Source: Paenibacillus sp. JCM 10914 (GTDB lineage: Bacteria > Bacillota > Bacilli > Paenibacillales > Paenibacillaceae). Taken from it: 64,000 nt of DNA. The DNA lies in contig NZ_BAZR01000017.1 in NCBI RefSeq assembly GCF_001315105.1, positions 1-64,000 of the forward strand. Reading direction: 5' to 3'. The position numbers and the translations under genes are program-made. The notes beneath the pieces were generated by a model. That model searched no databases and was not told where the DNA came from. It worked only from the letters and a program-made list of their open reading frames with translations. Positions within the stretch are counted from its first letter, which is position 1. The number at the start of each line of letters is the position of its first letter. Positions 26,592-36,035 of this stretch are shown piece after piece.

Positions 26592-27652
26592 ATGACCTAT
26601 AACGATCAATTTATCCGAGCTTGTCGGAAGCAGGAAGTCAGCCATGTACCGGTATGGTATATGAGACAGGCTGGACGCTACGATCCGGAGTATCGCAAAA
26701 TTAAAGAAAAATACTCATTGCTCGAAATTTGCAGTCAGCCGGAGCTTGCGGCAGAAGTCACTTTGATGCCCGTACGGAAACTCGGCGTAGACGCAGCAAT
26801 TCTATATTCGGATATCATGAATCCAGTTGCATCCATTGGGATAGACTTTGATATTGTGAAAAACATTGGTCCTGTCATCGACAACCCGATCCGTTCCGCG
26901 GCAGACGTAGAACGACTTCGTCCAATTGATGTTGAAGGTGATTTGGGACACGTACTGGAAACGATCCGTATTCTCGACAAGGAACTGGAAGTGCCGCTAA
27001 TTACGTTCGCAGGTGCTCCATTCACGATTGCCAGTTACTTGATCGAAGGCAGACCTTCTAGGAATTATCTCCGTACCAAGGAAATGATGTACAGCGAGCC
27101 GAAGGATGGTTCTCCTTGATGGACAAATTAGGCGACATGGTGATCGCCTACTTGCGCGCTCACGTGGCGAACGGAGGGAAAGCGTTTCAACTGTTTGATA
27201 GCTGGGTCGGTGCGTTATCGCCGCAGGATTTCTCGACCTTCGTCTTGCCGACGATTCAGCGTATTTTCGCTGAACTGAAGGATCTGAACGTACCGAAGAT
27301 TTACTTCCCAGGCGTCAGCTCCGGTGAATTGCTTCCAACCTTGACCGATCTTCAAGCAGAGGTCATCGGGCTAGATTGGAGGGTGTCGATTACGGAAGGG
27401 CGCCGTCGCCTGGAGCATAAGTATGCCGTTCAAGGCAACTTGGATCCAACCGTTCTAACAGGTCCAATGCCGGTTATTCAGCGGTATGCCAAGGAAATTA
27501 TTGACCAAGGGATTCAGGAACCGGGATTCGTGTTTAATCTTGGCCACGGTTTGTTCCCCGAAGCCTCATTGGACAAGCTGCGAGAGTTGACGTCCTACGT
27601 CCATGAGTATTCCTCGCATGTATTGCAGCAGGCAGGTGCACAGCGTACGTAA
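26592..27652 (+). pseudogene. hemE: Uroporphyrinogen decarboxylase, split by a one-base deletion
   Basis: The first 170 residues (MRQAGRYDPEYR, the substrate-binding arginine motif, and TFAGAPFTIASYL) and the rest (FDSWVGALSPQDF, GLDWRV, GNLDP, FNLGHGLFP) are normal HemE. At 27105 the frame changes: AAG then GATGG where AAG, GTA, TGG is expected for KVWFSLMDKLGD. Adding one base gives a 353-residue protein, the usual length. HemE converts uroporphyrinogen III to coproporphyrinogen III in haem synthesis, and hemH follows 35 bases later. A sequencing error is likely. Confidence 0.92.
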
Positions 27653-27687
27653 CAGTTGAATATTATAATCGTCAGAGGTGATACGGT

Positions 27688-28629
27688 ATGAAGAACAAGA
27701 TTGGCGTATTGGTAATGTCCTACGGGACACCGGAGAGCATGGAGGGAATCGAGAGTTATTACACGCACATTCGCCGAGGTCACAAGCCGTCCGAGGAACA
27801 GTTGCGAGAACTGACCGAGCGTTATGAAGCGATTGTAGGTGGGGTATTTCCGCTGCGCGAAAATACGGATCGGCAGGTGCGCACACTCCAGGAGACATTG
27901 AACGTGGATCCACGGTCAGCCGATTATGAATTTGTGTGTTACCAAGGGTTAAAGCATGCGTCTCCTTACATAGAAGACGGCGTTGAGAGCATGGTTCGCG
28001 ACGGGATCAAGGAAGCGGTAGGGATTGTTCTGGCTCCTCATTACTCCTCGATGAGTGTCGGTTCGTACGTGAAGCGTGCACAAGTCAAAGCGGATGAGCT
28101 TGGATTGCAAATGTCATTTGTGGAGAGCTATCATATGCATCCGAAGCTGATTGAAGTGTTTGCCGATCGTGTATCCGCAAAGCTCAATCAGTTCGAGCAA
28201 GCAGGTGCAGATCGAGACAGCGTGAGAGTGTTGTTCAGCGCTCACAGTCTCCCCGAGCGCATCTTGTCGATGGGCGATCCGTACCAGGATCAATTGCTTG
28301 AGACCTCGAAGGCAGTTGCCGAGAAGGCTGGAGTAAAGAGCTGGCAGTTCACATGGCAGAGCGCCGGGCGTACGGCCGAGCCATGGCTGGGTCCGGATGT
28401 ACTGGATACACTGCAAACGCTCAATAAAGAAGAACAAATCGAGGATGTGCTTGTAGCACCAGTCGGGTTTGTATCCGATCATCTGGAAGTTCTGTATGAC
28501 CTGGATATTGAGGCGAAGAGCATTGCCAAGGGAATGGATATGCGGCTTGAGCGCATCGATTCCTTGAACAGCGATCCGCTATATATGGAAGTGCTGAGCG
28601 ATTCCGTTATCAAGCAATTAGGACTGTAG
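27688..28629 (+). CDS. hemH: Coproporphyrin/protohaem ferrochelatase
   Basis: A 313-residue ferrochelatase that inserts iron into the porphyrin ring. In Firmicutes this acts on coproporphyrin III. VLVMSYGTPESMEG begins the family N-terminus, LFSAHSLPERI contains the metal-binding and catalytic His, and QSAGRTAEPWLGPDV is the substrate loop. It follows hemE in the usual hemEH order; hemY is not next. Confidence 0.95.
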   Translation: MKNKIGVLVMSYGTPESMEGIESYYTHIRRGHKPSEEQLRELTERYEAIVGGVFPLRENTDRQVRTLQETLNVDPRSADYEFVCYQGLKHASPYIEDGVESMVRDGIKEAVGIVLAPHYSSMSVGSYVKRAQVKADELGLQMSFVESYHMHPKLIEVFADRVSAKLNQFEQAGADRDSVRVLFSAHSLPERILSMGDPYQDQLLETSKAVAEKAGVKSWQFTWQSAGRTAEPWLGPDVLDTLQTLNKEEQIEDVLVAPVGFVSDHLEVLYDLDIEAKSIAKGMDMRLERIDSLNSDPLYMEVLSDSVIKQLGL

Positions 28630-28668
28630 GACCTGATTTTACGCCACGTGAATACGTATAATTTACGC

Positions 28669-28705
28669 ATAGAACTCCTCGGCGACGGGGGGTTCTATTC
28701 TTTGC
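28669..28705 (+). terminator. Terminator after hemH
   Basis: ATAGAAC plus CCTC pair with GGGG plus GTTCTAT and are followed by TCTTT. Confidence 0.6.
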
Positions 28706-28776
28706 CTGGAAGCTGGTATAATGGAGGAACGGACCTCGGGCCTGGGGTCTTACTAGTGGAACAAAAGGAGTGACCT

Positions 28777-30063
28777 ATGAATCTGTCACGATCAGATAAA
28801 CATAAAGCTGAGAAGCTGGCCCGTAAGCAGCGAAACGGACAGGTTTGGATCATACTTAACTTAAGTCTTATTTTAATGATTGCTGCACTACTTATCTATT
28901 ATTTCAAGTTCACAGAAGATCCGGCACAAACGGCTTATTCCCCGGATATACCGGAATCTGCCGTGAATGGAAGTGGCTCCGGTAACGAAGGCAGCCTCTC
29001 CGAAACAGAGGGGCAGGAGGAACGGGACACGGCTGAGCTACCGCCGGATACGGTCACGCCTGTTGTAGCAGAACCGAAGGGAGATACGCCCGGGGATCCT
29101 GAGCAGCGGGTCGTTATGCATTTTGCAGGTGATACGCTGTTCTCAGGTAAGGTGGAGGATGCGCTCAAGCAGCACGGATATGATTATCCGTATCAACATC
29201 TTGGAACGGCCTTTCTCGAGGATGATCTCACGGTGCTAAACCTGGAAACGCCGATTACGACAAGAGGTGTCGGTGCCGCTAACAAGAAGTTTGTATTCAA
29301 GTCCTCGCCGGAAGTTCTCCCTGCCATGCGTGCAGCGGGTGTTGAAGCCGTCAATTTGGCGAATAACCACATCCTTGATCAGGGTCAGGAGGGGTTGCTG
29401 GATACGCTCCAGTATCTTAAGGACAACGATATTCGTTACGTTGGAGCGGGAGTGAACGAAGAAGAAGCGTTCGCGGCCCAGTATTTCGAGCTACAGGGAA
29501 TACGAGTGGCCTTGCTCGGATTCAGCCGTGTCCTGCCGGAGACGACATGGTATGCACTGGAGAACAGACCTGGTGTGGCCGGAGCGTATGATCATGTATT
29601 GCCCAAGGCAGTGGAAGCCATCCAGAAAGCCAGAGCAAAGGCGGATCTGGTCGTCGTTATTGCCCATTGGGGGCAGGAGCTTCATAAGACGCCCGATCAG
29701 AACCAGCTTAATCTGTCTCGCGCATTCATTGATGGCGGAGCGGATCTGATCATTGGTGGACACCCACACGTATTGCAAGGGCTTGAGCAGTATAAGGGGA
29801 AATGGATTGCTTATAGTACAGGCAACTTTATCTTCACCAAATCGGCGAATGCCGACACCTGGAGAACAGCCGTATTCCGCGCATCCTGCACGATTCAGGG
29901 AGATTGTGATCTGTCACTGACACCGTATCGTACGGAGATTGGTCAGGTGATTCCGCTGGAAGGCGATGAAGCCAGAGCTTTGCTTCAGGAGGTACAGAAT
30001 CGATCGATTGGCGGCGTCAAAGTCACGCCCGATGGCGAAGTTATAGCAGGCAGCGCAGAATGA
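28777..30063 (+). CDS. CapA family protein, membrane-anchored metallophosphoesterase-like
   Basis: A 428-residue protein: a basic start, one membrane helix (residues 27-45), a Ser/Glu/Pro linker and then the CapA/PGA_cap domain. The domain shows MHFAGDTLFSGK, TVLNLETPIT, NLANNHILDQG, VVIAHWGQE and IIGGHPHVLQGLE, whose Asp, Asn and His residues match metal sites of calcineurin-like enzymes. CapA proteins are linked with poly-gamma-glutamate export, but the other cap genes are absent here, so that role is not assured. Confidence 0.87.
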   Translation: MNLSRSDKHKAEKLARKQRNGQVWIILNLSLILMIAALLIYYFKFTEDPAQTAYSPDIPESAVNGSGSGNEGSLSETEGQEERDTAELPPDTVTPVVAEPKGDTPGDPEQRVVMHFAGDTLFSGKVEDALKQHGYDYPYQHLGTAFLEDDLTVLNLETPITTRGVGAANKKFVFKSSPEVLPAMRAAGVEAVNLANNHILDQGQEGLLDTLQYLKDNDIRYVGAGVNEEEAFAAQYFELQGIRVALLGFSRVLPETTWYALENRPGVAGAYDHVLPKAVEAIQKARAKADLVVVIAHWGQELHKTPDQNQLNLSRAFIDGGADLIIGGHPHVLQGLEQYKGKWIAYSTGNFIFTKSANADTWRTAVFRASCTIQGDCDLSLTPYRTEIGQVIPLEGDEARALLQEVQNRSIGGVKVTPDGEVIAGSAE

Positions 30064-30100
30064 TTCTTATTCGTCAGTTCATACGGAGGAGGTCCCTAGC

Positions 30101-30874
30101 ATGAACAATTTATGCGTGGCTCACCGGGGCTTTTCCGGCAAAGCGCCCGAGAATACTCGTGCAGCGATTCAGATGGCGATGGATGAGCCTTTCGTAAAGT
30201 GGATGGAAATCGATGTACAGTTGACCCAGGATGGGGTTCCTGTCGTGATTCACGATTTCAGTGTAGACCGTACGACGACCGGACGCGGGAAGGTCAAGGA
30301 TTTGACCTGGCAGGAGATCAGGAGGATGGATGCGGGGCAATGGAAGGGGCGGGAATTCAAGGGTGAACAGGTGCCCTCACTGGACGAAGTGCTGCAGTTG
30401 GTCAAGGGTCGTCTCAAGCTGAATATTGAGCTGAAGACGAGCGGAGACATGTATCCTGGCCTGGAGGAGGCGGTTTTGGCAAGGGTGCATGCCCATCGAA
30501 TGTTGCCCGATGTCGTGCTGACTTCTTTTGAACCGAAAGTTCTGGTCAAAGCCAAGGAGCTTGATCCCGAGGTACAGACGGGACTGATCATCGATGCCCA
30601 TCCCCGTAATCTGTTGTCACGGTTGAAGCAAATGAAGTGTTCTTTCCTCTCCATCGGTTATTCTCATCTGGATGCTGCATTCGCATCGGATCTGGTGAAG
30701 AACAATATTACGCCGATGGCATGGACAGTGGATGATGCGAAGAGTATGAGAGCTCTCGCTCGAATGAATCCCGCTATCATGATCTGCACGAATCGCCCTG
30801 ATACCTGGGGGCAAATATTTATTCAGAAGATCGCACCGAAAGTTCCGTTCTGGCGAAGAAAATGGAGGTTATAG
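30101..30874 (+). CDS. Glycerophosphodiester phosphodiesterase
   Basis: A 257-residue TIM-barrel enzyme that hydrolyses glycerophosphodiesters to glycerol 3-phosphate and an alcohol. CVAHRGFSGKAPENT contains the catalytic His, and MEIDVQLTQDGVPVVIHDF the metal-binding Glu and Asp and the second His. ELKTSG and VLTSFEP complete the GDPD pattern. No signal peptide is seen, so it is cytoplasmic. It lies 37 bases after the CapA gene and 3 before the FAH gene. Confidence 0.93.
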   Translation: MNNLCVAHRGFSGKAPENTRAAIQMAMDEPFVKWMEIDVQLTQDGVPVVIHDFSVDRTTTGRGKVKDLTWQEIRRMDAGQWKGREFKGEQVPSLDEVLQLVKGRLKLNIELKTSGDMYPGLEEAVLARVHAHRMLPDVVLTSFEPKVLVKAKELDPEVQTGLIIDAHPRNLLSRLKQMKCSFLSIGYSHLDAAFASDLVKNNITPMAWTVDDAKSMRALARMNPAIMICTNRPDTWGQIFIQKIAPKVPFWRRKWRL

Positions 30875-30877
30875 TAT

Positions 30878-31501
30878 ATGTGTGCTTTAGTGAACAATGT
30901 TTATTGTGTGGGACGGAATTATCAACTGCATGCGGCGGAGCTTGGCAATGCCGTTCCGGATGAGCCGATGATCTTCTTGAAGCCATCTCACGCGGCCGTT
31001 CCGCTGGAAGGCAGTGTACTTAAGCTTCCCCAGAATCGCGGCAGCCTGCATTTTGAAGGGGAACTGGTCATCCAAGCCGGTCGTGATTACACGCCGGGCA
31101 TGAAGGTGGATGAGTTAATTGATACGATGGCACTTGGAATTGACTTTACACTTCGGGATGTCCAGAGCGTCATTAAGGAGAAGGGGCATCCCTGGACGGC
31201 GGCTAAAGCCTTTAAATCCTCTGCACCGCTTACGCCTTCCATTTCTTTTCCGGGAACGGATAAGTTGAGCGATACCGATTTTACGGTTCGCAAGAATGGA
31301 GAAGAGGTGCAGCGCGGGAACGTAAGGAATATGATCTTCTCGCTGCAGGAGATTATTGATTATATCGGAGAACATTATGGGATCGGGAAAGGGGATCTGA
31401 TCTTCACAGGAACTCCTGAGGGAGTAGGTCCGACCCATTCCGGAGATGTATTTGAATTGTTCTGGGGCGAAGTTCGTCTGGGCCGCTGTGAGATCGGATA
31501 A
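30878..31501 (+). CDS. Fumarylacetoacetate hydrolase family protein
   Basis: A 207-residue protein of the short FAH fold. YCVGRNYQLHAAELGN begins the family, PMIFLKPSHA and HFEGELVIQAG carry active-site and metal ligand residues (Glu), GIDFTLRDVQ the Asp, and GDLIFTGTPEGVGP the substrate loop. Family members hydrolyse or decarboxylate 1,3-diketones and oxaloacetate-like acids. It starts 3 bases after the GDPD stop and is probably in one operon. Confidence 0.9.
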   Translation: MCALVNNVYCVGRNYQLHAAELGNAVPDEPMIFLKPSHAAVPLEGSVLKLPQNRGSLHFEGELVIQAGRDYTPGMKVDELIDTMALGIDFTLRDVQSVIKEKGHPWTAAKAFKSSAPLTPSISFPGTDKLSDTDFTVRKNGEEVQRGNVRNMIFSLQEIIDYIGEHYGIGKGDLIFTGTPEGVGPTHSGDVFELFWGEVRLGRCEIG

Positions 31502-31534
31502 CGATGTGCAGAACAATGGAGGGATAATTCGAGC

Positions 31535-32344
31535 ATGGAATGGCTGATCGGGGCCGCTGGCGCCACGTTGGTTGCAGGAGCTGCGTATTGGAAGGGATCG
31601 CTGTCGGCCTCCGGCACGGCGGCTGCTGTTCTGATGGGCACCATATATTACGGAGCGGGGGACGTGTTTTGGTTCGGGACCTTGCTTCTTTTTTTCATAA
31701 CATCGACACTGCTCTCTCGTTACGGCAAGAAGCGCAAGATGGACCTTGAGAAATCCTATGCCAAGACCGGGCGCAGGGATGCCGGGCAGGTGTTGGCGAA
31801 TGGCGGTATCGGTATGATGCTATGTCTGCTTCATGCCTGGCATCCTTCCGAGGTATGGGTATTGTTATTCATTGGCGTCATGGCAACCGTTACCGCGGAT
31901 ACCTGGGCGACGGAGCTTGGGAGCCTAAGTCGCAGCGCACCTCGCTCGATCTTGAGCGGCAAGGTACTGACAACCGGCGAATCCGGCGGCGTATCGTGGT
32001 TGGGCTCCTTGGCAGCGACAGCAGGCAGCCTGCTGATCGGCGTAAGCGGCTGGCTGCTGGGCGTCGTGGCCGGCATGGACATAAGCGCGATGTCCTACAT
32101 ATGGGCTGGCCTGGCAGGCGGCTTGGTCGGTGCGTTCGCCGATTCATTCTTGGGCGCCACGCTTCAAGTGATGTACCGCTGCGGTGTATGCGGCAAATCG
32201 GTTGAAGTGTCGCGTCATTGCGATAAGCCCACGCAGCGATTGCGAGGATACGGCTGGATGTCCAATGACGCCGTTAATCTGATTAGTTCTCTGCTCGGCG
32301 GAGCCGCTGCCTATGGAGCTGCGATGTTGTGGCTCATGGCGTAA
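31535..32344 (+). CDS. DUF92 family membrane protein
   Basis: A 269-residue polytopic protein with the DUF92 hallmarks: TADTWATELGSLSRSAPRSI and GGLVGAFADSFLGATLQ. A CGVCGKSVE insert adds two cysteines. In plants a relative (VTE6) phosphorylates phytyl phosphate, hence a prenyl-phosphate kinase role is possible but unproven. It lies 33 bases after the FAH gene. Confidence 0.9.
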   Translation: MEWLIGAAGATLVAGAAYWKGSLSASGTAAAVLMGTIYYGAGDVFWFGTLLLFFITSTLLSRYGKKRKMDLEKSYAKTGRRDAGQVLANGGIGMMLCLLHAWHPSEVWVLLFIGVMATVTADTWATELGSLSRSAPRSILSGKVLTTGESGGVSWLGSLAATAGSLLIGVSGWLLGVVAGMDISAMSYIWAGLAGGLVGAFADSFLGATLQVMYRCGVCGKSVEVSRHCDKPTQRLRGYGWMSNDAVNLISSLLGGAAAYGAAMLWLMA

Positions 32345-32400
32345 GATGCAACGCTTTGGTGTATTTCATAAAATCTATAGAAATAAGTAGGGATTGAACA

Positions 32401-34383
32401 ATGAACATCTTGACTGTAGAACAATTAACCAAAAGCTATGGCGAGAAAATTCTGTTTCAGGATGCAACCTTCGGGATGGAGGATCAGGATCGGATCGGCA
32501 TCATCGGCGTGAACGGCACGGGGAAATCAACCTTTCTCCGGGTCATTGCCGGGCAGGAACCGCCAGACTCCGGCAAAGTATCGATCGGTAACCGGATTCG
32601 AGTGCGATTCCTGGCTCAGAATCCCGAGTTTGATCCCGATAAGACCGTGCTGCAGCAAGTGTTCGAAGGTGACCTTCCCGAGATGAAGGCCGTCCGAGAA
32701 TATACGGAGACGATGGAATTGCTTGAGCTACATCCACATCATGAGGAACTGCAGCAGCGTCTGCTACAGCTGAACCAGACGCTAGATACGCTTCAGGCGT
32801 GGCAGTTGGAGAGCGATGCCAAGAGCATTCTCTCGAAGCTCGGAATACGCAATTACGATGCCAAGATGGGGACGCTATCGGGTGGGCAACGGAAGCGGGT
32901 TGCGTTAGCGGCAGCGCTGATTCAGCCTTCCGACCTGCTGATTCTTGATGAGCCGACGAACCATATCGATAACGAGTCGGTTGCCTGGTTAGAGCAGTAT
33001 TTGCAAAAGCGCCGGGGCGCTTTGCTGATGATTACGCATGATCGGTATTTCTTGGATCGTGTAGCGAATGTGATGCTCGAGCTCGATCATGGACGGTTGT
33101 TCCGGTATGAAGCGAACTATAGCCGCTTCTTGGAACTGAAGGCGGAGCGGGAAGAACGTGAAGCAGCATCCGAACAGAAGCGTCAGAATCTGCTGCGCAG
33201 TGAACTCGCCTGGATGCGCAGAGGAGCCAAAGCTCGTACTACGAAGCAGAAAGCGAGAATTGACCGCTACGAGAAGCTGAAGGAGCAGGAGCTCACACAT
33301 GCCAGTGGTGACCTGGATGTCTCGGTTGCTTCGACGCGGCTTGGACGCAAGATTCTGGAGATCGAGAACTTAAAGATGTCGGTCGAAGGCAAGGTCTTAA
33401 TTCAGGATCTATCCTATATCGCCGTTCCCGAAGATCGGATCGGTATTGTCGGGCCGAATGGCAGCGGCAAATCAACATTCCTTAACTTAATAGCCGGACG
33501 ACTTCAACCCGATTACGGTCAGGTTGTCGTGGGACCGACGGTCAAGATCGGTTATTTCACGCAAGAACATCAGGAGATGGATGGTAATCAGCGGGCCATT
33601 GAGTATATTAAGGATGAAGCTGAAGTCGTGCGTACAGCTGATGGATCGACGATTACGGCAGCTCAAATGCTGGAGCGGTTTCTCTTCCCCCCTGCGATGC
33701 AGTGGACACCGATTATGAAGCTATCAGGCGGCGAGAAGCGCCGCTTGTACTTGCTCAGGGTATTGATGAGTGCGCCGAATGTGCTGCTGCTTGATGAACC
33801 GACCAACGATCTGGATATTCAGACATTGTCCGTGTTGGAACAATATCTGGACGAGTTCCCTGGCGTGGTGATCTCTGTATCCCATGATCGCTTCTTCCTG
33901 GATCGGACGGTGGACAAGATTCTGGCTTTTGAAGGGGCAGGCCAGGTCAGAATTCATGTCGGCTCATATAGCGAATATGCGGAATGGATGCTGCGCAATC
34001 GTCCGGATGCGGCGGGGACTCTTGGTAAAGGCGGTAGCACCACTGCTGCAACTCCTGCTGCTGGACGTTCAGAAACAATGAATTCTCCAGTGCAGGCAAG
34101 CAAGGATGCCCCGCGCGAACGGCTGAAATTCAGTTATAAGGAACAACGCGAATACGAGCAGATTGATGGCTTGATCAAAGCGGTGGAGAACCAGCTCGCC
34201 GTTATCCAAGCCGAGATGGAAACTGCTGGCAGCGATGCGGCCCGATTGCAGGCGTTATTGCAGCAGCAACAGGACAACGAGCTGGAACTGGAGCGTTTGA
34301 TGGAACGCTGGACTTATCTGAATGAGCTGGCAGAGAAGATAGAGCAGAGTAAGGATCATAGTAACCCAATCGTAGTAAGATAG
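32401..34383 (+). CDS. ABC-F family ATPase (Uup/YfmR-like)
   Basis: A 660-residue soluble protein with two ABC domains and no membrane segment. The first has GVNGTGKS, LSGGQRKR and LLILDEPTNH, the second GPNGSGKS, LSGGEKRR and LLLDEPTNDL. A basic interdomain linker and a C-terminal coiled coil (residues 575-655) match Uup/YfmR-type ABC-F factors, which act on the ribosome during stalled or difficult elongation. A resistance role is less likely because of the Uup-like C-terminal extension. Confidence 0.93.
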   Translation: MNILTVEQLTKSYGEKILFQDATFGMEDQDRIGIIGVNGTGKSTFLRVIAGQEPPDSGKVSIGNRIRVRFLAQNPEFDPDKTVLQQVFEGDLPEMKAVREYTETMELLELHPHHEELQQRLLQLNQTLDTLQAWQLESDAKSILSKLGIRNYDAKMGTLSGGQRKRVALAAALIQPSDLLILDEPTNHIDNESVAWLEQYLQKRRGALLMITHDRYFLDRVANVMLELDHGRLFRYEANYSRFLELKAEREEREAASEQKRQNLLRSELAWMRRGAKARTTKQKARIDRYEKLKEQELTHASGDLDVSVASTRLGRKILEIENLKMSVEGKVLIQDLSYIAVPEDRIGIVGPNGSGKSTFLNLIAGRLQPDYGQVVVGPTVKIGYFTQEHQEMDGNQRAIEYIKDEAEVVRTADGSTITAAQMLERFLFPPAMQWTPIMKLSGGEKRRLYLLRVLMSAPNVLLLDEPTNDLDIQTLSVLEQYLDEFPGVVISVSHDRFFLDRTVDKILAFEGAGQVRIHVGSYSEYAEWMLRNRPDAAGTLGKGGSTTAATPAAGRSETMNSPVQASKDAPRERLKFSYKEQREYEQIDGLIKAVENQLAVIQAEMETAGSDAARLQALLQQQQDNELELERLMERWTYLNELAEKIEQSKDHSNPIVVR

Positions 34384-34436
34384 AACAAGAAGGACGCTGC
34401 CTGGACAGAATATCCAGGCAGCGTCCTTCTTGTTCT
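34383..34436. terminator. Bidirectional terminator with 23-bp perfect stem
   Basis: 34383-34405 pairs exactly with 34413-34435 around a 7-base loop. The arms flank the stop codons of the convergent ABC-F and M42 genes. Confidence 0.85.
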
Positions 34437-35470
34437 TAACGAATATAGGCTGCGAGCAGTCTTACCGTATTCAACACGGCTTGCTTGTGGGTTCGTTCCA
34501 TGGCATGCGAAGCGTGAACGCCCGGACCGATGAGTGCTGCCTTGATATTGCTGCCTGCCGAGAGCGCTGCGGACGCATCGGACCCGTAATGAGGATAGAC
34601 GTCGACTGCATATGGAATGCCTTCACGCTCAGCCAGCTGGATTAATCGACTGGTCATCTCGTAATCATAAGGACCGGATGAATCTTTCGCACAGATGGAG
34701 ACGTCGGTTTCTTTGCAGCTGAGATCATCACCGATGCAGCCCATATCAACCGCAATCATCTCATTGATATCAGAAGGTATGTAGGCTGCGCCGTGCCCGA
34801 CCTCTTCGTAATTCGAGATCAACAGTTTCACATTATGTTTCGGTTTCCAGTTCTCGCGTTTCATGCTCTCAAGCAGGCCGAAGAGGGCAGCGACACTGGC
34901 TTTATCATCCAGATGACGTGATTTGATGTACCCGCTAGGCGTCATGACGACGCGAGCATCGAAGGAGACATAATCCCCGACCCCGATGCCAAGTTTCTTC
35001 ACATCCTCAGCGGAATCTACCCATTCGTCAATCCGAACTTCCATGTTGGCTTCGATTCGTTTGAAGTCGCGGGCGTCGCTATATACATGAACGGAAGGAT
35101 GCGTCGAGAGAATCGTGCCTGTGTATTTCTGACCGCTGCGGGTATGGATGACGCAATATTCATTCTCCATGCTGTTCATCATAAATCCGCCGATTGACGT
35201 TAGTCTGAGTGTACCGCCTGATTTGACGGCACGCACCATAGCACCGAGTGTATCGACGTGGCCGCTAAGACCGATGGTGCGGCTATTGTCTTGTCCAGGC
35301 ACGGAGAGTATCGCGCCGCCTTTCTCATTCCATGTTAAGGAAACGCCAAGCTCGGCGGCTTCCTGCTCGATTCGCTTCATAATATGAGCCGTGTAGCCGG
35401 TAGGGCTTGGCGTATTAAGCAGGTCTTCTAGCAGATTCAGTACGTAGTTCTCATTAGGTTGGATCGACAT
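34436..35470 (-). CDS. M42 family metallopeptidase (glutamyl aminopeptidase-like)
   Basis: A 344-residue peptidase with LSGHVDTLGAMV (zinc His and Asp), SRHLDDKAS (bridging Asp), ISNYEEVGHGA (catalytic Glu pair), AVDMGCIG and GPGVHASHAMERTH (final His). M42 enzymes form large cytoplasmic complexes that trim peptides from the N-terminus. AGGTACC and CTCCTTC upstream give a good ribosome site on the minus strand. Confidence 0.92.
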   Translation of the reverse strand: MSIQPNENYVLNLLEDLLNTPSPTGYTAHIMKRIEQEAAELGVSLTWNEKGGAILSVPGQDNSRTIGLSGHVDTLGAMVRAVKSGGTLRLTSIGGFMMNSMENEYCVIHTRSGQKYTGTILSTHPSVHVYSDARDFKRIEANMEVRIDEWVDSAEDVKKLGIGVGDYVSFDARVVMTPSGYIKSRHLDDKASVAALFGLLESMKRENWKPKHNVKLLISNYEEVGHGAAYIPSDINEMIAVDMGCIGDDLSCKETDVSICAKDSSGPYDYEMTSRLIQLAEREGIPYAVDVYPHYGSDASAALSAGSNIKAALIGPGVHASHAMERTHKQAVLNTVRLLAAYIR

Positions 35471-35602
35471 AGATAGGGTACCTCCTTCATCTTGCTTTTG
35501 CTTTAAAAGGAACTCTGATGCTGTCTATATTCGTTTCATGATTTACACGAATCTCTGTCCACTCGAAGTGAACTAGATATGTCAGAAAATCCTTTTGCTC
35601 GT

Positions 35603-35956
35603 CTAGGGCTGTTTATCTTGCGCATTTTGCGCCGCGGTTTGTGCGGCTTCTTCTTGCTTCTTCTGTTCCTCGGCAGCTTGTTGCACTTCCAGGGTGTACC
35701 CCGTAGCCTCACGAACATGGATGATCTCCGCGGCTAACGTACGGATTTGCTTCTGCATCTGATACTGACGGTAGATACCGAATGCACCCACGATCAGTCC
35801 TCCAATCAGAGAACAGCCAAGAATCAGCAGAATGAGTGGAATATTAACGATCCCGAATAAGAGATTCACTTCTACCGGATTCACGTTGATAACCGCAAAT
35901 ACGGCAGTCACGAGCGCGAACACTAACGCAGCTATTAAACTCCATTGGATCTTCAT
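35603..35956 (-). CDS. LapA family (DUF1049) membrane protein
   Basis: A 117-residue protein with two hydrophobic helices (LIAALVFALVTAVFAVINV and LILLILGCSLIGGLIVGAF) followed by a helical cytoplasmic tail rich in Gln, Ala and Glu. This is the LapA/DUF1049 layout; in Gram-negatives LapA helps LPS assembly, in Gram-positives its role is unknown. ATG 35956 has GAGGAGG upstream; the longer frame to 36004 is not favoured. Confidence 0.82.
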   Translation of the reverse strand: MKIQWSLIAALVFALVTAVFAVINVNPVEVNLLFGIVNIPLILLILGCSLIGGLIVGAFGIYRQYQMQKQIRTLAAEIIHVREATGYTLEVQQAAEEQKKQEEAAQTAAQNAQDKQP

Positions 35957-36035
35957 AGGGAACACCTCCTCACACAGTATAAAATCCTTGCCTGCGTAGG
36001 GCAAGGGATTTTATTCCACTGGTCAAATGATATTT

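Noticed and set aside
28777..30063. Poly-gamma-glutamate capsule operon
   Set aside because: Only a CapA-type protein is present; capB, capC and related genes are absent.
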